Below are positions 31,285 through 40,376 of a stretch of DNA of 64,000 bases, piece after piece (position 1 is the stretch's first letter; each line of letters opens with the position of its first letter). The notes under the pieces were generated by a model. It had not been told where the DNA came from and did not search any database. It was given only the letters and a program-made list of their open reading frames with translations. Location of the stretch: positions 1 to 64,000 of the forward strand of contig CAMBGA010000001.1 in assembly GCA_945866095.1 (NCBI GenBank), in the 5' to 3' direction. Source of the DNA: Spirosoma fluviale (GTDB lineage: Bacteria; Bacteroidota; Bacteroidia; Cytophagales; Spirosomataceae). A program made the position numbers and the translations under genes.

Positions 31285-32258
31285 TGGAAGCAACAGAAAT
31301 ACCAGTGGGTGTAGTGGGTTTAGGCCTGATGGGGTGTAGCATCGCCACCTGTTTGTTGATGTCGGGCCATCCCGTTGTTGCCATTGCGCCAATTCCCGTT
31401 GACATGGAGACGGCAGAATTGCGGATTAGGAAACATTTAACGAAGGCGAGGGAAGAAGGATTAATCACTGAAGCGGCGGAATTTTATTTGAAAAATTTGA
31501 TCATTAGTGAATCGTATGCGGAATTAAAAGTATGCCAATTGGTCATCGAGTGTACCATTGAGAACGAAGAAATTAAGCGATCTGTTTATGGGAAGATTGA
31601 GGCTGAAATTGGCGACGATACTTTGCTCACGTCAAATACCTCGGCGATTCCCATCAGCGAGCTTCAGAAATTGACCCAAAAACCTGACCGGTTTTTTGGT
31701 TTACATTGGGCGGAGCCATCGCATACCACGCGCTTTTTAGAGATTATTTGTGGGGACCAAAGTGATATTAAGAAGGGAGAATATTTATATGAATTATCGC
31801 ATGGTTGGGGGAAGGAGCCAACCTTAGTGCGCAAGGATATTCGAGGATTTATAGCGAATAGATTGATGTATGCGATGTACCGAGAGGCATTTTATTTGGT
31901 CGAAAATGGATATGCGACGGTGGAAGATGTGGATCGTGCTTGCCGAAATAATACGGGGTATTGGATGACATTGGTTGGGGTTTTTGGTTGGATGGATTTA
32001 ACCGGAGTGCCTGCCTATCATAATGTGATGAAGGATTTAAATGGCACTTTATACAATGGTACGGAGATGCCAAAATTGATCGATGACATTGTCAAATCTG
32101 GGGGGAAAGGCGTAAGCAATGGCCGCGGATTCTACCAATATAGCCCTGAGGAGGCTACATTATGGGAAGAAACCTTTGCGGATTTCAGCTATGAAATCAG
32201 AAAATTGGCCTTAAAATACCCGGCGGATGTGGTAAAGTCTAAATTAAAAACCAGTTAG
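31284..32258 (+). CDS. 3-hydroxyacyl-CoA dehydrogenase family protein
   Basis: VGVVGLGLMGCSIATCLLMSGHPVVAI; LVIECTIENEEIKRSVYGKIE; LTSNTSAIPISEL; FGLHWAEPSH; TAATG start/stop overlap with the upstream gene. Confidence 0.85.
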   Translation: MEATEIPVGVVGLGLMGCSIATCLLMSGHPVVAIAPIPVDMETAELRIRKHLTKAREEGLITEAAEFYLKNLIISESYAELKVCQLVIECTIENEEIKRSVYGKIEAEIGDDTLLTSNTSAIPISELQKLTQKPDRFFGLHWAEPSHTTRFLEIICGDQSDIKKGEYLYELSHGWGKEPTLVRKDIRGFIANRLMYAMYREAFYLVENGYATVEDVDRACRNNTGYWMTLVGVFGWMDLTGVPAYHNVMKDLNGTLYNGTEMPKLIDDIVKSGGKGVSNGRGFYQYSPEEATLWEETFADFSYEIRKLALKYPADVVKSKLKTS

Positions 32259-32307
32259 TTGATTAAAGAAATCAGTTTATATTGAGGTAATTTAGTCTGT
32301 CGCGTAT

Positions 32308-32340
32308 AGCTTTACTAACTTTCTAAAAGTTAGTAAAGCT
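32308..32340 (+). repeat. Palindromic repeat copy 2
   Basis: AGCTTTACTAACTTTCTAAAAGTTAGTAAAGCT; shares extended flanks (32302-32360) with copy 3. Confidence 0.9.
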
Positions 32341-32377
32341 GGTGCTGCGAGGTATGTTTTCTCTGTTTAAGATAGAT

Positions 32378-32497
32378 TTAACTTTGGACGGCTTTTTCTA
32401 AATCGGGATCAAATTCCGAAAAAGTGTTTTTGTAAAAATCTGCTGCTTCTTAGGCATTTTTATCAAACTCAAGGCAAGTACCTAGTTCGTGTATCAT
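32378..32497 (-). pseudogene. Possible VOC/PhnB-like gene remnant with internal stop
   Basis: Minus-strand frame reads MIHELGTCLEFDKNA*EAADFYKNTFSEFDPDLEKAVQS*, resembling the PhnB-like N-terminal motif CLxFDxxAEEAxxFYxxxF. Confidence 0.4.
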
Positions 32498-32543
32498 AAC
32501 TTGTAGTTTAATAGATAATTGTAAATTTGAAAAAACGTATCAA

Positions 32544-33396
32544 ATGAAAAAAGCGTTTAAAATTATTGGCTGGTCAATTTTAGGTATTTTGGGTGCTTTT
32601 TTTATTTTTGGCGCTCTATTTTTTTTATAAAGTAAAAAATGGGTTTCCAGTTTTTTACGAGACGGAAAGGCCTACCTTGTTTATAGCCAAAAATCGGCCA
32701 GCTATTCTAGTTTTTTCTAAAACAGCGAGTTTCAGGCATGGGGAATCTATAGAGGCATCAAGCCCAATTTTAACTAAAATGGCAAAAAAGAATCATTGGT
32801 TTTTATATGAAACAGAGTCGGGTGGCGTGTTTAATGAGGAGCAATTGAGCTTGTTTGATTTAGTTATTTTTAATAATTCGACGGGCCCTGTTTTGAATGA
32901 TGAACAGCAAATGGCTTTTCAGAAATATATCATGAATGGAGGTAATTTTTTAGGTATTCATGGATCTGGGGACGATTCACACCGTAAGTGGGAATGGTAT
33001 CAAAAGATATTATTGGGAGCTAAATTTTCGCATCATCCGTTGAATCCTCAATTTCAAAATGCGAAGATTCATGTGGAGGCGCGAGCTGATTCTAGTTTTA
33101 AATCATGGCTTGTGGGCGAATGGAATGCCAAGGATGAATGGTATGTATTTTATGAACAACCCAAAGATGCTCAAGTCCTTTTTTATATTGATGGAGATAA
33201 AATTTTGCCAAGTGGGAATATGCTTTGGATGAAAGACAAGAATTTTGGCATGGGGAAATACCATCCCGTTACTTGGGTTAAAAAAGTGGGGAAAGGGAAT
33301 ATGCTATATACGTCGATGGGCCATTCAAAAGATGTATGGGACAATAAGCCATTCCAAGATTTTATTGAAAAATCAATTTCCTGGTCAATAAAATAA
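32544..33396 (+). pseudogene. ThuA-like domain protein with N-terminal TM anchor; anchor and domain in different frames (T8 tract 32619-32626)
   Basis: Anchor MKKAFKIIGWSILGILGAFFIFGALFF in frame 0. Domain ILVFSKTASFRHGESIEASSPILTKMAKKN...LGIHGSGDDSH...YTSMGHSKDVW in frame +1. Confidence 0.8.
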
Positions 33397-33437
33397 GTTT
33401 TTTAAAATTTATCATTGATTTAGGAGCGATCTATTTT

Positions 33438-34115
33438 TCAAACCGGTTTTAGTGCGCTAAAAACTAATTGGTTCAAATAATTAAACACAAATTTTTCATC
33501 TTTTTCACTTGAAATATCGGTCAATCGAGGCAAATTTTTACTAAAATATTGTTGGCTATGAGCGGTTTCAATCAAGGTGCTACTTAGAGATCTAGAATAA
33601 GCATATGTGGGATTTAAGCTTAGCATGACCTCCGAAATTTTGTTACATAAGTCTTTGTAAGGTTTAAAAACTTGATAGGAATTGATTTCCTTGACTTCTT
33701 TTATCAGGTAAACTTTACTGCTTTCAGATAGGACAATTTGGTTTAAATAAGATTTGTTGTAATCTAATTGGCCTACACTTTCGGGTAAATTTTGCGTAAG
33801 CAAAGTGATAATCTTAATTAACTTTTCTTTCGGATCTTGGATATTTTGGAAAGTAAAATCAACAAGAAACTCCATGTAGGACCAATACCAGTTCAAAATG
33901 TATAAAAGTAATCGGTGTTTATTTTCAAAATACCGGTAGATAGACGCCTCGGTAGTGGACATTTTAGTGGCTAATTTTTTAAAGGTAAAATGCTCGAAAC
34001 CCAGCTCATAAATTAAATCAATCGCATTTTTCACAATTTGCTTGCCTAATTCCGAAGATTCGGGATCGCGCAAATAGATATGTTCGTTGACCTTAAAACT
34101 GAGTTGAAAATCCAT
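33438..34115 (-). CDS. TetR/AcrR family transcriptional regulator
   Basis: KNAIDLIYELGFEHFTFKKLATKMSTTEASIYRYFENKHRLLLYIL. Confidence 0.92.
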   Translation of the reverse strand: MDFQLSFKVNEHIYLRDPESSELGKQIVKNAIDLIYELGFEHFTFKKLATKMSTTEASIYRYFENKHRLLLYILNWYWSYMEFLVDFTFQNIQDPKEKLIKIITLLTQNLPESVGQLDYNKSYLNQIVLSESSKVYLIKEVKEINSYQVFKPYKDLCNKISEVMLSLNPTYAYSRSLSSTLIETAHSQQYFSKNLPRLTDISSEKDEKFVFNYLNQLVFSALKPV

Positions 34116-34589
34116 ATATTCTAAAAATTTAGTTCAAATATAGTAATAGTAATACCAATCTATCACAAATTATCTTTTGAAATAGCAATACTATTATAAC
34201 AAAAAGTATTATATATTTGTCAAAATTATGTTTGAATGGATTTTCTTTCTGCTGTAAATCGTGTCGGCCAATTAACAAATCTTCATAAAAAGGAGGTTTT
34301 GGGTGTAATGATCGTCGGCTTACTTCAAATATATTCCCTTAAAATTTCAAGACTTTTTACCCAAAATAGATTTATGCTTCAATCAAATTTCATTCAATCA
34401 AACTCCCTTTTTCTAATCAAATCTGTGGAGAATAAAGAGTTCGAATGCTGGAAAAATTAATCGAACTAAAAACAAAACGAGCCCAAACAGTCTATGTACT
34501 TCATGGAAGTGCTAGTTTACTGAGAGGCGTTTAATGATAGTTTGTGATGTTGGTTTGTGAGAAAATAATTTAGAAGTAGGATTGCATAT

Positions 34590-34624
34590 AACCCAAGGGC
34601 ATTTTATCCTTGGGTTTATTTTTA
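34590..34624 (+). terminator. Rho-independent terminator with no recognisable upstream gene
   Basis: AACCCAAGG-GCATTTTAT-CCTTGGGTTTATTTTT. Confidence 0.8.
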
Positions 34625-34681
34625 TCAGTTATATGATCAATAAAATAAGGGCTAAATTATGGGCTTTATTTATATGCGTAT

Positions 34682-34714
34682 AGCTTTACTAACTTTTAAA
34701 AAGTTAGTAAAGCT
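34682..34714 (+). repeat. Palindromic repeat copy 3
   Basis: AGCTTTACTAACTTTTAAAAAGTTAGTAAAGCT; the extended unit 34676-34734 matches 32302-32360. Confidence 0.9.
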
Positions 34715-34826
34715 GGTGCTGCGAGGTATGTTTTAGGCTTTTTCATATTCCCGCAATTTTTGCCCTTTCTTTTTTTCAGCTGATGATCTTAATGAATCTA
34801 ACCCTATTTATATTTATTCTAAATAG

Positions 34827-34858
34827 TTTGTTTTTTTACGATCGGGCTTTTATATTTG
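34827..34858 (+). promoter_or_regulatory. Bacteroidetes-type promoter for the TonB-dependent receptor
   Basis: TTTG (34827-34830) - N20 - TATATTTG (34851-34858), 35 nt upstream of ATG 34893. Confidence 0.7.
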
Positions 34859-34892
34859 CAGACTATTTGTAATTAGTCTAAATTAATATAGA

Positions 34893-37088
34893 ATGTTTTA
34901 CCGCCTTAGTTTTTTATTTTTCTCTTTGTTTTTTTGTTCTATTTCTTTTGCGCGTGGAGGGGTGCTTGTTGACACAACCGCTAATTCAAAAATGTTATCT
35001 GAAGTATTTGTTCTAGGTAATTCGGGGATAAAGGGGAATGGCAGTATAGTAGACTTTGATGGCGTGAGGCTATTGGCGGCTAAAAAATCTGAATTAATTG
35101 TTCTTAGTAAAATGGATGCGAATCTTGCTAATCAATCATTTAGAGAAGTTTTTGGAAGAACGCCTGGGCTTCACGTTATTGAAAGTGATCCTTCAGGATT
35201 TAACACAAGCATTGCCATTCGTGGTTTAAGCACAAACCGTTCTTGGGATTTTAACATGAGGCAAAATGGCTATGATATCACTCCCGACCCCATGGGTTAT
35301 AATGAAGCCTATTATACACCTTCCTTTGAGTGGGTAGAAAAGATTGAAATTATTCGAGGTGCCGCCGCTTTGCAATATGGACCTCAAGTCGGCGGCTTGA
35401 TTAATTATGTACTGGAAAAACCAGTCTTTGAAAAGAGATTTGGCGGGGAGGTCCAACAAACTTTTGGGTCTTTTGGATTAAATTCATCTCTCATTAAATT
35501 CCGTTCTGGAATGAAAAAATTAGCATTTGTAGCCTCGCATCAATACAGAGCTGGCGATGGCTTCCGTCCAAATTCAGATTTCAATTCGAATCAAAGTTAT
35601 TTTAGAGTCGATTGGAAGCCAATGGCTGATGGACTGCTTTCATTTGAACTAACAAAATCAAACGCACAGGCTCAGTTGGGAGGAGGAATCAGTGAGGCCC
35701 AATTTAAGGTAGACCCATGGGTCTCAAATAGGGCCAGAAATTATTATTATTCCCATTGGCTCATGCCCGTAGTAAAATTCCATTATTCCCCAAGCAAATT
35801 GTTTAATTCCCAAATACAAGTTTTTGCCATTCAAAGCGGGAGATCTCAATTAGGTTTTACTAAAGCTAACGACGTCTTAGATGTTCCCAATAGTGCGGGG
35901 AATTATGCCAATAGATCTCTAGATCGGGACGAATATACTTCCTATGGGGCGGAATTTCGTTCGGGCCTAAGTGCTTACAATGAAAAATGGCAAACGTCAG
36001 TAGGCCTTCGGATTTTTAGAGGAAATATGTTTCGTCAGCAACAAGGGATTGCCAATAATGGGTCAACGTATTCAGAAAATTTAGTAGATCCAAAATTCCC
36101 AAGATCTTTAAATTTTGTCAACCAAAACTTCGCTGCGTTTATTGAAAATGCGTTGTCCATTAGCCCCAAATTTAAGTTGGCAGGCGGCTTACGCTATGAA
36201 TACATCCTCTCCCAGGGGAATGGATTTTTAGACAATAATTCGAAATTTTTGAGCCCTGATCGCCTACGTAGTTTTATATTATGGGGAGTGGGCGCATCCT
36301 TTAAGCCTTCTTCAGCGCTTGAAATTTATGGCAATGCATCCCAAAGTTTTAGGCCCATCAGCTTTTCGGATTTATTGCCTTCCTCCACCACCGATGTCGT
36401 CGATTTAGATTTAAAAGATGCCAGATCTTTGAACTTTGATTTGGGGATAAGGGGCAAAAAAGGCAATTTCTTGCGCTACGATATGAGTGTTTACCTGCTT
36501 AAATTTTCAGATAGAATTGGCAATTTGTCCATGAAAAACTCAAACGGTCAGCCCTATTTATATCGGACAAACTTAGGCTCAAGTTCTTCAATGGGAATTG
36601 AATTATATGCGGAAATGGATCCTATTTCATTCCTTCATGGGAGCTCGCGCTATGGTCAAATAAGTGTCTTTGTTTCTGTAGGATTGAATAATGCGGTGCA
36701 TGACAACTTCCCTTTAACCTCAGGAGAAAATTTAGCAGGAAAGAAATTGGAAAATGCGCCTCAACAAATTCTTCGCTCTGGACTTACATATACATATCAG
36801 CGTTTGTCATTTACATATCAAATGGCTTATACAGCAGAATCTTTTTCTGATGCACAAAATACGGTTAAGCCTACCGCAGCAGGCACGATTGGCCTAATCC
36901 CAGCGTATACACTAGGCGACTTTTCATTCACCTATAAATACCGCAAACATTGGCTCTTGAAGGGTTCTGTCAATAATGTAATGAATGTTTCCTATTTCAC
37001 AAGAAGGGGAACAGGTGCTTTCCCCGGCTTTGGAATTTTACCTGGCGCCCCTCGAAATGTGAGTTGCACGCTTGGTTTTACTTTCTAA
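34893..37088 (+). CDS. TonB-dependent receptor (FecA-like)
   Basis: Plug REVFGRTPGLHVIESDPSGFNTSIAIRGLSTNRSWDFNMRQNGYDI; IEIIRGAAALQYGPQVGGLINYV; terminal LGFTF. Confidence 0.93.
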   Translation: MFYRLSFLFFSLFFCSISFARGGVLVDTTANSKMLSEVFVLGNSGIKGNGSIVDFDGVRLLAAKKSELIVLSKMDANLANQSFREVFGRTPGLHVIESDPSGFNTSIAIRGLSTNRSWDFNMRQNGYDITPDPMGYNEAYYTPSFEWVEKIEIIRGAAALQYGPQVGGLINYVLEKPVFEKRFGGEVQQTFGSFGLNSSLIKFRSGMKKLAFVASHQYRAGDGFRPNSDFNSNQSYFRVDWKPMADGLLSFELTKSNAQAQLGGGISEAQFKVDPWVSNRARNYYYSHWLMPVVKFHYSPSKLFNSQIQVFAIQSGRSQLGFTKANDVLDVPNSAGNYANRSLDRDEYTSYGAEFRSGLSAYNEKWQTSVGLRIFRGNMFRQQQGIANNGSTYSENLVDPKFPRSLNFVNQNFAAFIENALSISPKFKLAGGLRYEYILSQGNGFLDNNSKFLSPDRLRSFILWGVGASFKPSSALEIYGNASQSFRPISFSDLLPSSTTDVVDLDLKDARSLNFDLGIRGKKGNFLRYDMSVYLLKFSDRIGNLSMKNSNGQPYLYRTNLGSSSSMGIELYAEMDPISFLHGSSRYGQISVFVSVGLNNAVHDNFPLTSGENLAGKKLENAPQQILRSGLTYTYQRLSFTYQMAYTAESFSDAQNTVKPTAAGTIGLIPAYTLGDFSFTYKYRKHWLLKGSVNNVMNVSYFTRRGTGAFPGFGILPGAPRNVSCTLGFTF

Positions 37089-37282
37089 ATGAATCATTTT
37101 ATCAGTAAATTGGTATAAAATTTTAATCTACCAATTTATTTGTATGTCAAGATCTTTAGCTTTGTTATATTTGGCGGATCAGTCCATTTTTGGCAAAGCG
37201 TAAAAAAGAGCGACACATATTAAATAATCTGTTAAAAAATCAGAGTAAAATCAAAATTTTACATCATGATCAACTTAAACCT

Positions 37283-38056
37283 ATGAAAAAACTTAAAAGC
37301 CGATTAAAAAATGGGGAAACCTTGCATGGTTGTTGGCTCAACCTCGGTAGCCCCTTAACCGCGGAGATTGTTGGCCTATCTGGATTTGATTGGGTGTTAA
37401 TTGACCTAGAGCATGGTGCCGGATCAGAAAAAGAGGCTTTGGCGCAGATGCAAGGGCTCCAACATACACCTGCGGGAATCATTGTTCGGGTGGAAAGTAC
37501 TGAACCCCAGCGCATTCATCGGGTTTTAGACATGGGAGCCGAAGGAGTTATGTGTCCCAAGATAAATAATCTGGCCGAAGCGAAAAAAGTAGTGAATGGC
37601 TTATATTATCCACCGATGGGCCAGCGCGGCGTAGCAAAAATGGTGAGGGCCACACAATTTGCCCAAAATTTTCAAAGCTATTACGAAACCTCTCAAGAAA
37701 ATATTTTAGGAATTGTTCAAATTGAAACCAAAGAGGTCTTAAATCACGTCGACGAAATCGCAAATTTAGACGGGGTGGATGTGCTTTTTATAGGCCCGGC
37801 AGATCTTTCGATGGAGTTGGGTATTTTTGGCCAATTCAATCATCCTGAATTTTTAGCGGCGGTAGAAAAAACGATTAAGGCCGCAAATAAAGCGGGCAAA
37901 GCAACGGGCATTTTATTTTTTAATCCAGAGGAATATTCCAAATACCATCAAATGGGCATACAATTTATTGCCTGCGGCGCCGATGCTACTTTTGTGGCTG
38001 ATGGGGCTAAAAACATGGTAGAAAAATTAGCAAAACTTAGATCTCAAGCATCATGA
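37283..38056 (+). CDS. garL: HpcH/HpaI aldolase family; likely 2-dehydro-3-deoxyglucarate aldolase
   Basis: HGCWLNLGSPLTAEIVGLSGFDWVLIDLEHGAG; IVRVESTEPQRIHRVLDMGAEGVMCPKI; VDVLFIGPADLSMELG. Specific function from context. Confidence 0.78.
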   Translation: MKKLKSRLKNGETLHGCWLNLGSPLTAEIVGLSGFDWVLIDLEHGAGSEKEALAQMQGLQHTPAGIIVRVESTEPQRIHRVLDMGAEGVMCPKINNLAEAKKVVNGLYYPPMGQRGVAKMVRATQFAQNFQSYYETSQENILGIVQIETKEVLNHVDEIANLDGVDVLFIGPADLSMELGIFGQFNHPEFLAAVEKTIKAANKAGKATGILFFNPEEYSKYHQMGIQFIACGADATFVADGAKNMVEKLAKLRSQAS

Positions 38057-39501
38057 TATTAGATCCTATTATTTTATTGGCGATTGGAATAGTTTTAGTC
38101 GTTGGGGGTATTATTGGTTTAAAGCTACATCCATTTTTAGCTCTTTTATTAGGTGCTTTTGTTGTCGCTATTTTGACACCCGCTTCTATATTAGAACAGT
38201 TTGCCCTGTCAAAAGGGATGGACGCAGGCGCTGCATTATCCTTTTCTAAAAAAAGTGTGGGCGAACGAATAGCCACCGAATTTGGGAATACCTGTGCTAA
38301 AATAGGCATATTGATTGCCATGGCTGCGATCATCGGGAAATGCATGTTGGAATCCGGTGCGGCTGAGCGTATCATCCGATCTTTATTAAAATTTACGGGC
38401 GTGGATAAAGCCCCATTTGCCTTTCTTTTTGGCAGCTTCTTTCTGGGAATTCCTGTGTTTTTTGACACGGTGATATTTTTAATGATTCCCCTCGCCAAAG
38501 CCATGACTTTACGAATCGGCAAAAATTATCTACTCTTGATATTGTGTATTATGTCGGGTGCCGCAATGGCAAATTCATTAGTTCCACCAGCACCTGGGCC
38601 ACTTTTTTTAATTGGCGAAATGCACATACCGATCGGCTTAATGATGGGTTGCGGAATCGTTGTCGGTTTTTTCACCGTATCAGCGGGCTATATTTTCTCC
38701 GTTTGGGCGAACAAAAAATGGCCCATTGAATTACGGGATTCGGTCGATGCAAAACTGGAGGATCTTAAAAAAATATCAGCCAAAGAAGATCAAAATTTAC
38801 CTGGATTAGGGGTTTCTTTACTGCCAGTCATGATTCCTTTAGTGCTCATTTGTTTAGATACGGCGATTTCAAATTTCTTAAAAGGGGCTAATTCTGTAGA
38901 TGCGGGAAGCTTATTTAATCAATTTGCGGCGGTCGTTAAATTTTTTGGAGATAAAAATATTGCCATCATTTTAGGGGGAGTGGCTGCCCTAGGAGTTATG
39001 GCAAAAAATAAAAAGGATAAGGGGCAAAGCCTAACGCCATTTGTGCAGACGGCTTTAATGAGCGGGGGAGGAATTATTTTAATTACGGCAGCTGGTGGGG
39101 CTTTTGGTGGGACACTCCAACAAACCGGCATTAGTGCTAAAATTGCCGAATTGACCGCGGGGTACCAAATGGCTTTAATTCCGATGGCATTTTTTATCGC
39201 TGCTGTGGTTCGTACGGCACAAGGTTCGGCCACTGTGGCGCTGATCACGGCTTCAGGAATTTTGTCGGGGATGGCAGGTCAGTCCAATTTAGCGTTTAAT
39301 CCAGTATATATTGGATTAGCGATTGGCTGCGGATCCAAATTAGTCCCTTGGATGAATGATGCCGGCTTTTGGATATTTTGTAAATTGAGCGACCTATCAG
39401 AAAAGGAAGCGCTTAAAACAATTTCCCCGCTCTTAGTAGTGATGGGTTTAACAGGTTTAGTAGTCATTTTAATTGGGGCCAAATTATTCCCCTTGATTTA
39501 A
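38053..39501 (+). CDS. GntP-family permease (gluconate/sugar-acid symporter)
   Basis: GLKLHPFLALLLGAFVVAI; VPPAPGPL; ATGA overlap with the aldolase. Confidence 0.9.
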   Translation: MILDPIILLAIGIVLVVGGIIGLKLHPFLALLLGAFVVAILTPASILEQFALSKGMDAGAALSFSKKSVGERIATEFGNTCAKIGILIAMAAIIGKCMLESGAAERIIRSLLKFTGVDKAPFAFLFGSFFLGIPVFFDTVIFLMIPLAKAMTLRIGKNYLLLILCIMSGAAMANSLVPPAPGPLFLIGEMHIPIGLMMGCGIVVGFFTVSAGYIFSVWANKKWPIELRDSVDAKLEDLKKISAKEDQNLPGLGVSLLPVMIPLVLICLDTAISNFLKGANSVDAGSLFNQFAAVVKFFGDKNIAIILGGVAALGVMAKNKKDKGQSLTPFVQTALMSGGGIILITAAGGAFGGTLQQTGISAKIAELTAGYQMALIPMAFFIAAVVRTAQGSATVALITASGILSGMAGQSNLAFNPVYIGLAIGCGSKLVPWMNDAGFWIFCKLSDLSEKEALKTISPLLVVMGLTGLVVILIGAKLFPLI

Positions 39502-39508
39502 TTTACAC

Positions 39509-40369
39509 ATGGAAAATATTGGATTTATTGGTTTAGGGATCATGGGAAAACCTATGGTATTGAATTTATTGAAAGCAGGCTTCTCTGTTTCTGTACTTGA
39601 AAAAAGTGCTGCGGCAAAGGAGGTGCAATTATCAGGAGCCAAACTTTGTGCTTCTCCTAGATTGTTGGCAGAATCAGCAGACACGATTATTACGATGTTG
39701 CCGGATTCACCTGAAGTGGAGTCGGTTTTGTTTGGAGACGAAGGGATTGTAAGCACGATGAAAGAAGGCCAAATTTTCATTGACATGTCAACAATCTCGC
39801 CCCTAATGGCCCATAAAATTCATGCCAAATTATCGAAAATTGGCGTTGACGCATTGGATGCTCCTGTTTCCGGGGGCCAAGTAGGTGCCGAGGCGGCAAC
39901 TTTATCTATTATGGTGGGTGGATCTTCAGAGGCATTTAACAAGGCATTACCTATTTTTCAAGCGATGGGTAAAAACATTGTTCACATTGGCAAAGCGGGA
40001 GCTGGCCAAATTACGAAGGCCTGCAACCAAATGATTGTCGGCATGACGATACAAGCCGTTTCCGAAGCTTTCACTTTGGCGAACCAAGCAGGGGTAGATT
40101 TAGAAAAAATGCGCGAAGTTTTACTGGGGGGATTTGCTCAAAGTCGGATTTTGGACTTGCATGGCCAACGGATCATTGATCGAAATTTTAAACCCGGCTT
40201 CAAAATTAAGCTGCATAATAAAGATATGAATATTGCTTTGGAGACTGGAAAAGCATTAAATGTGGATTTAATGGGTACGGCCCAAGTAGCCCAACAAATG
40301 AAAAAAGCGGTGGACGTGGGGAATGGAGAATTGGATCACAGCTCTTTGGTATTGTTATTAGAAAAATAA
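39509..40369 (+). CDS. garR: 2-hydroxy-3-oxopropionate (tartronate semialdehyde) reductase
   Basis: IGFIGLGIMGKPMVLNLLKAGF; DAPVSGGQVGAEAATLSIMVGG; GAGQITKACNQMIVG. Confidence 0.9.
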   Translation: MENIGFIGLGIMGKPMVLNLLKAGFSVSVLEKSAAAKEVQLSGAKLCASPRLLAESADTIITMLPDSPEVESVLFGDEGIVSTMKEGQIFIDMSTISPLMAHKIHAKLSKIGVDALDAPVSGGQVGAEAATLSIMVGGSSEAFNKALPIFQAMGKNIVHIGKAGAGQITKACNQMIVGMTIQAVSEAFTLANQAGVDLEKMREVLLGGFAQSRILDLHGQRIIDRNFKPGFKIKLHNKDMNIALETGKALNVDLMGTAQVAQQMKKAVDVGNGELDHSSLVLLLEK

Positions 40370-40376
40370 AATAAAT

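Noticed and set aside
38919-39248. 109-aa minus-strand ORF opposite GntP permease
   Set aside because: Shadow ORF of a hydrophobic membrane gene.
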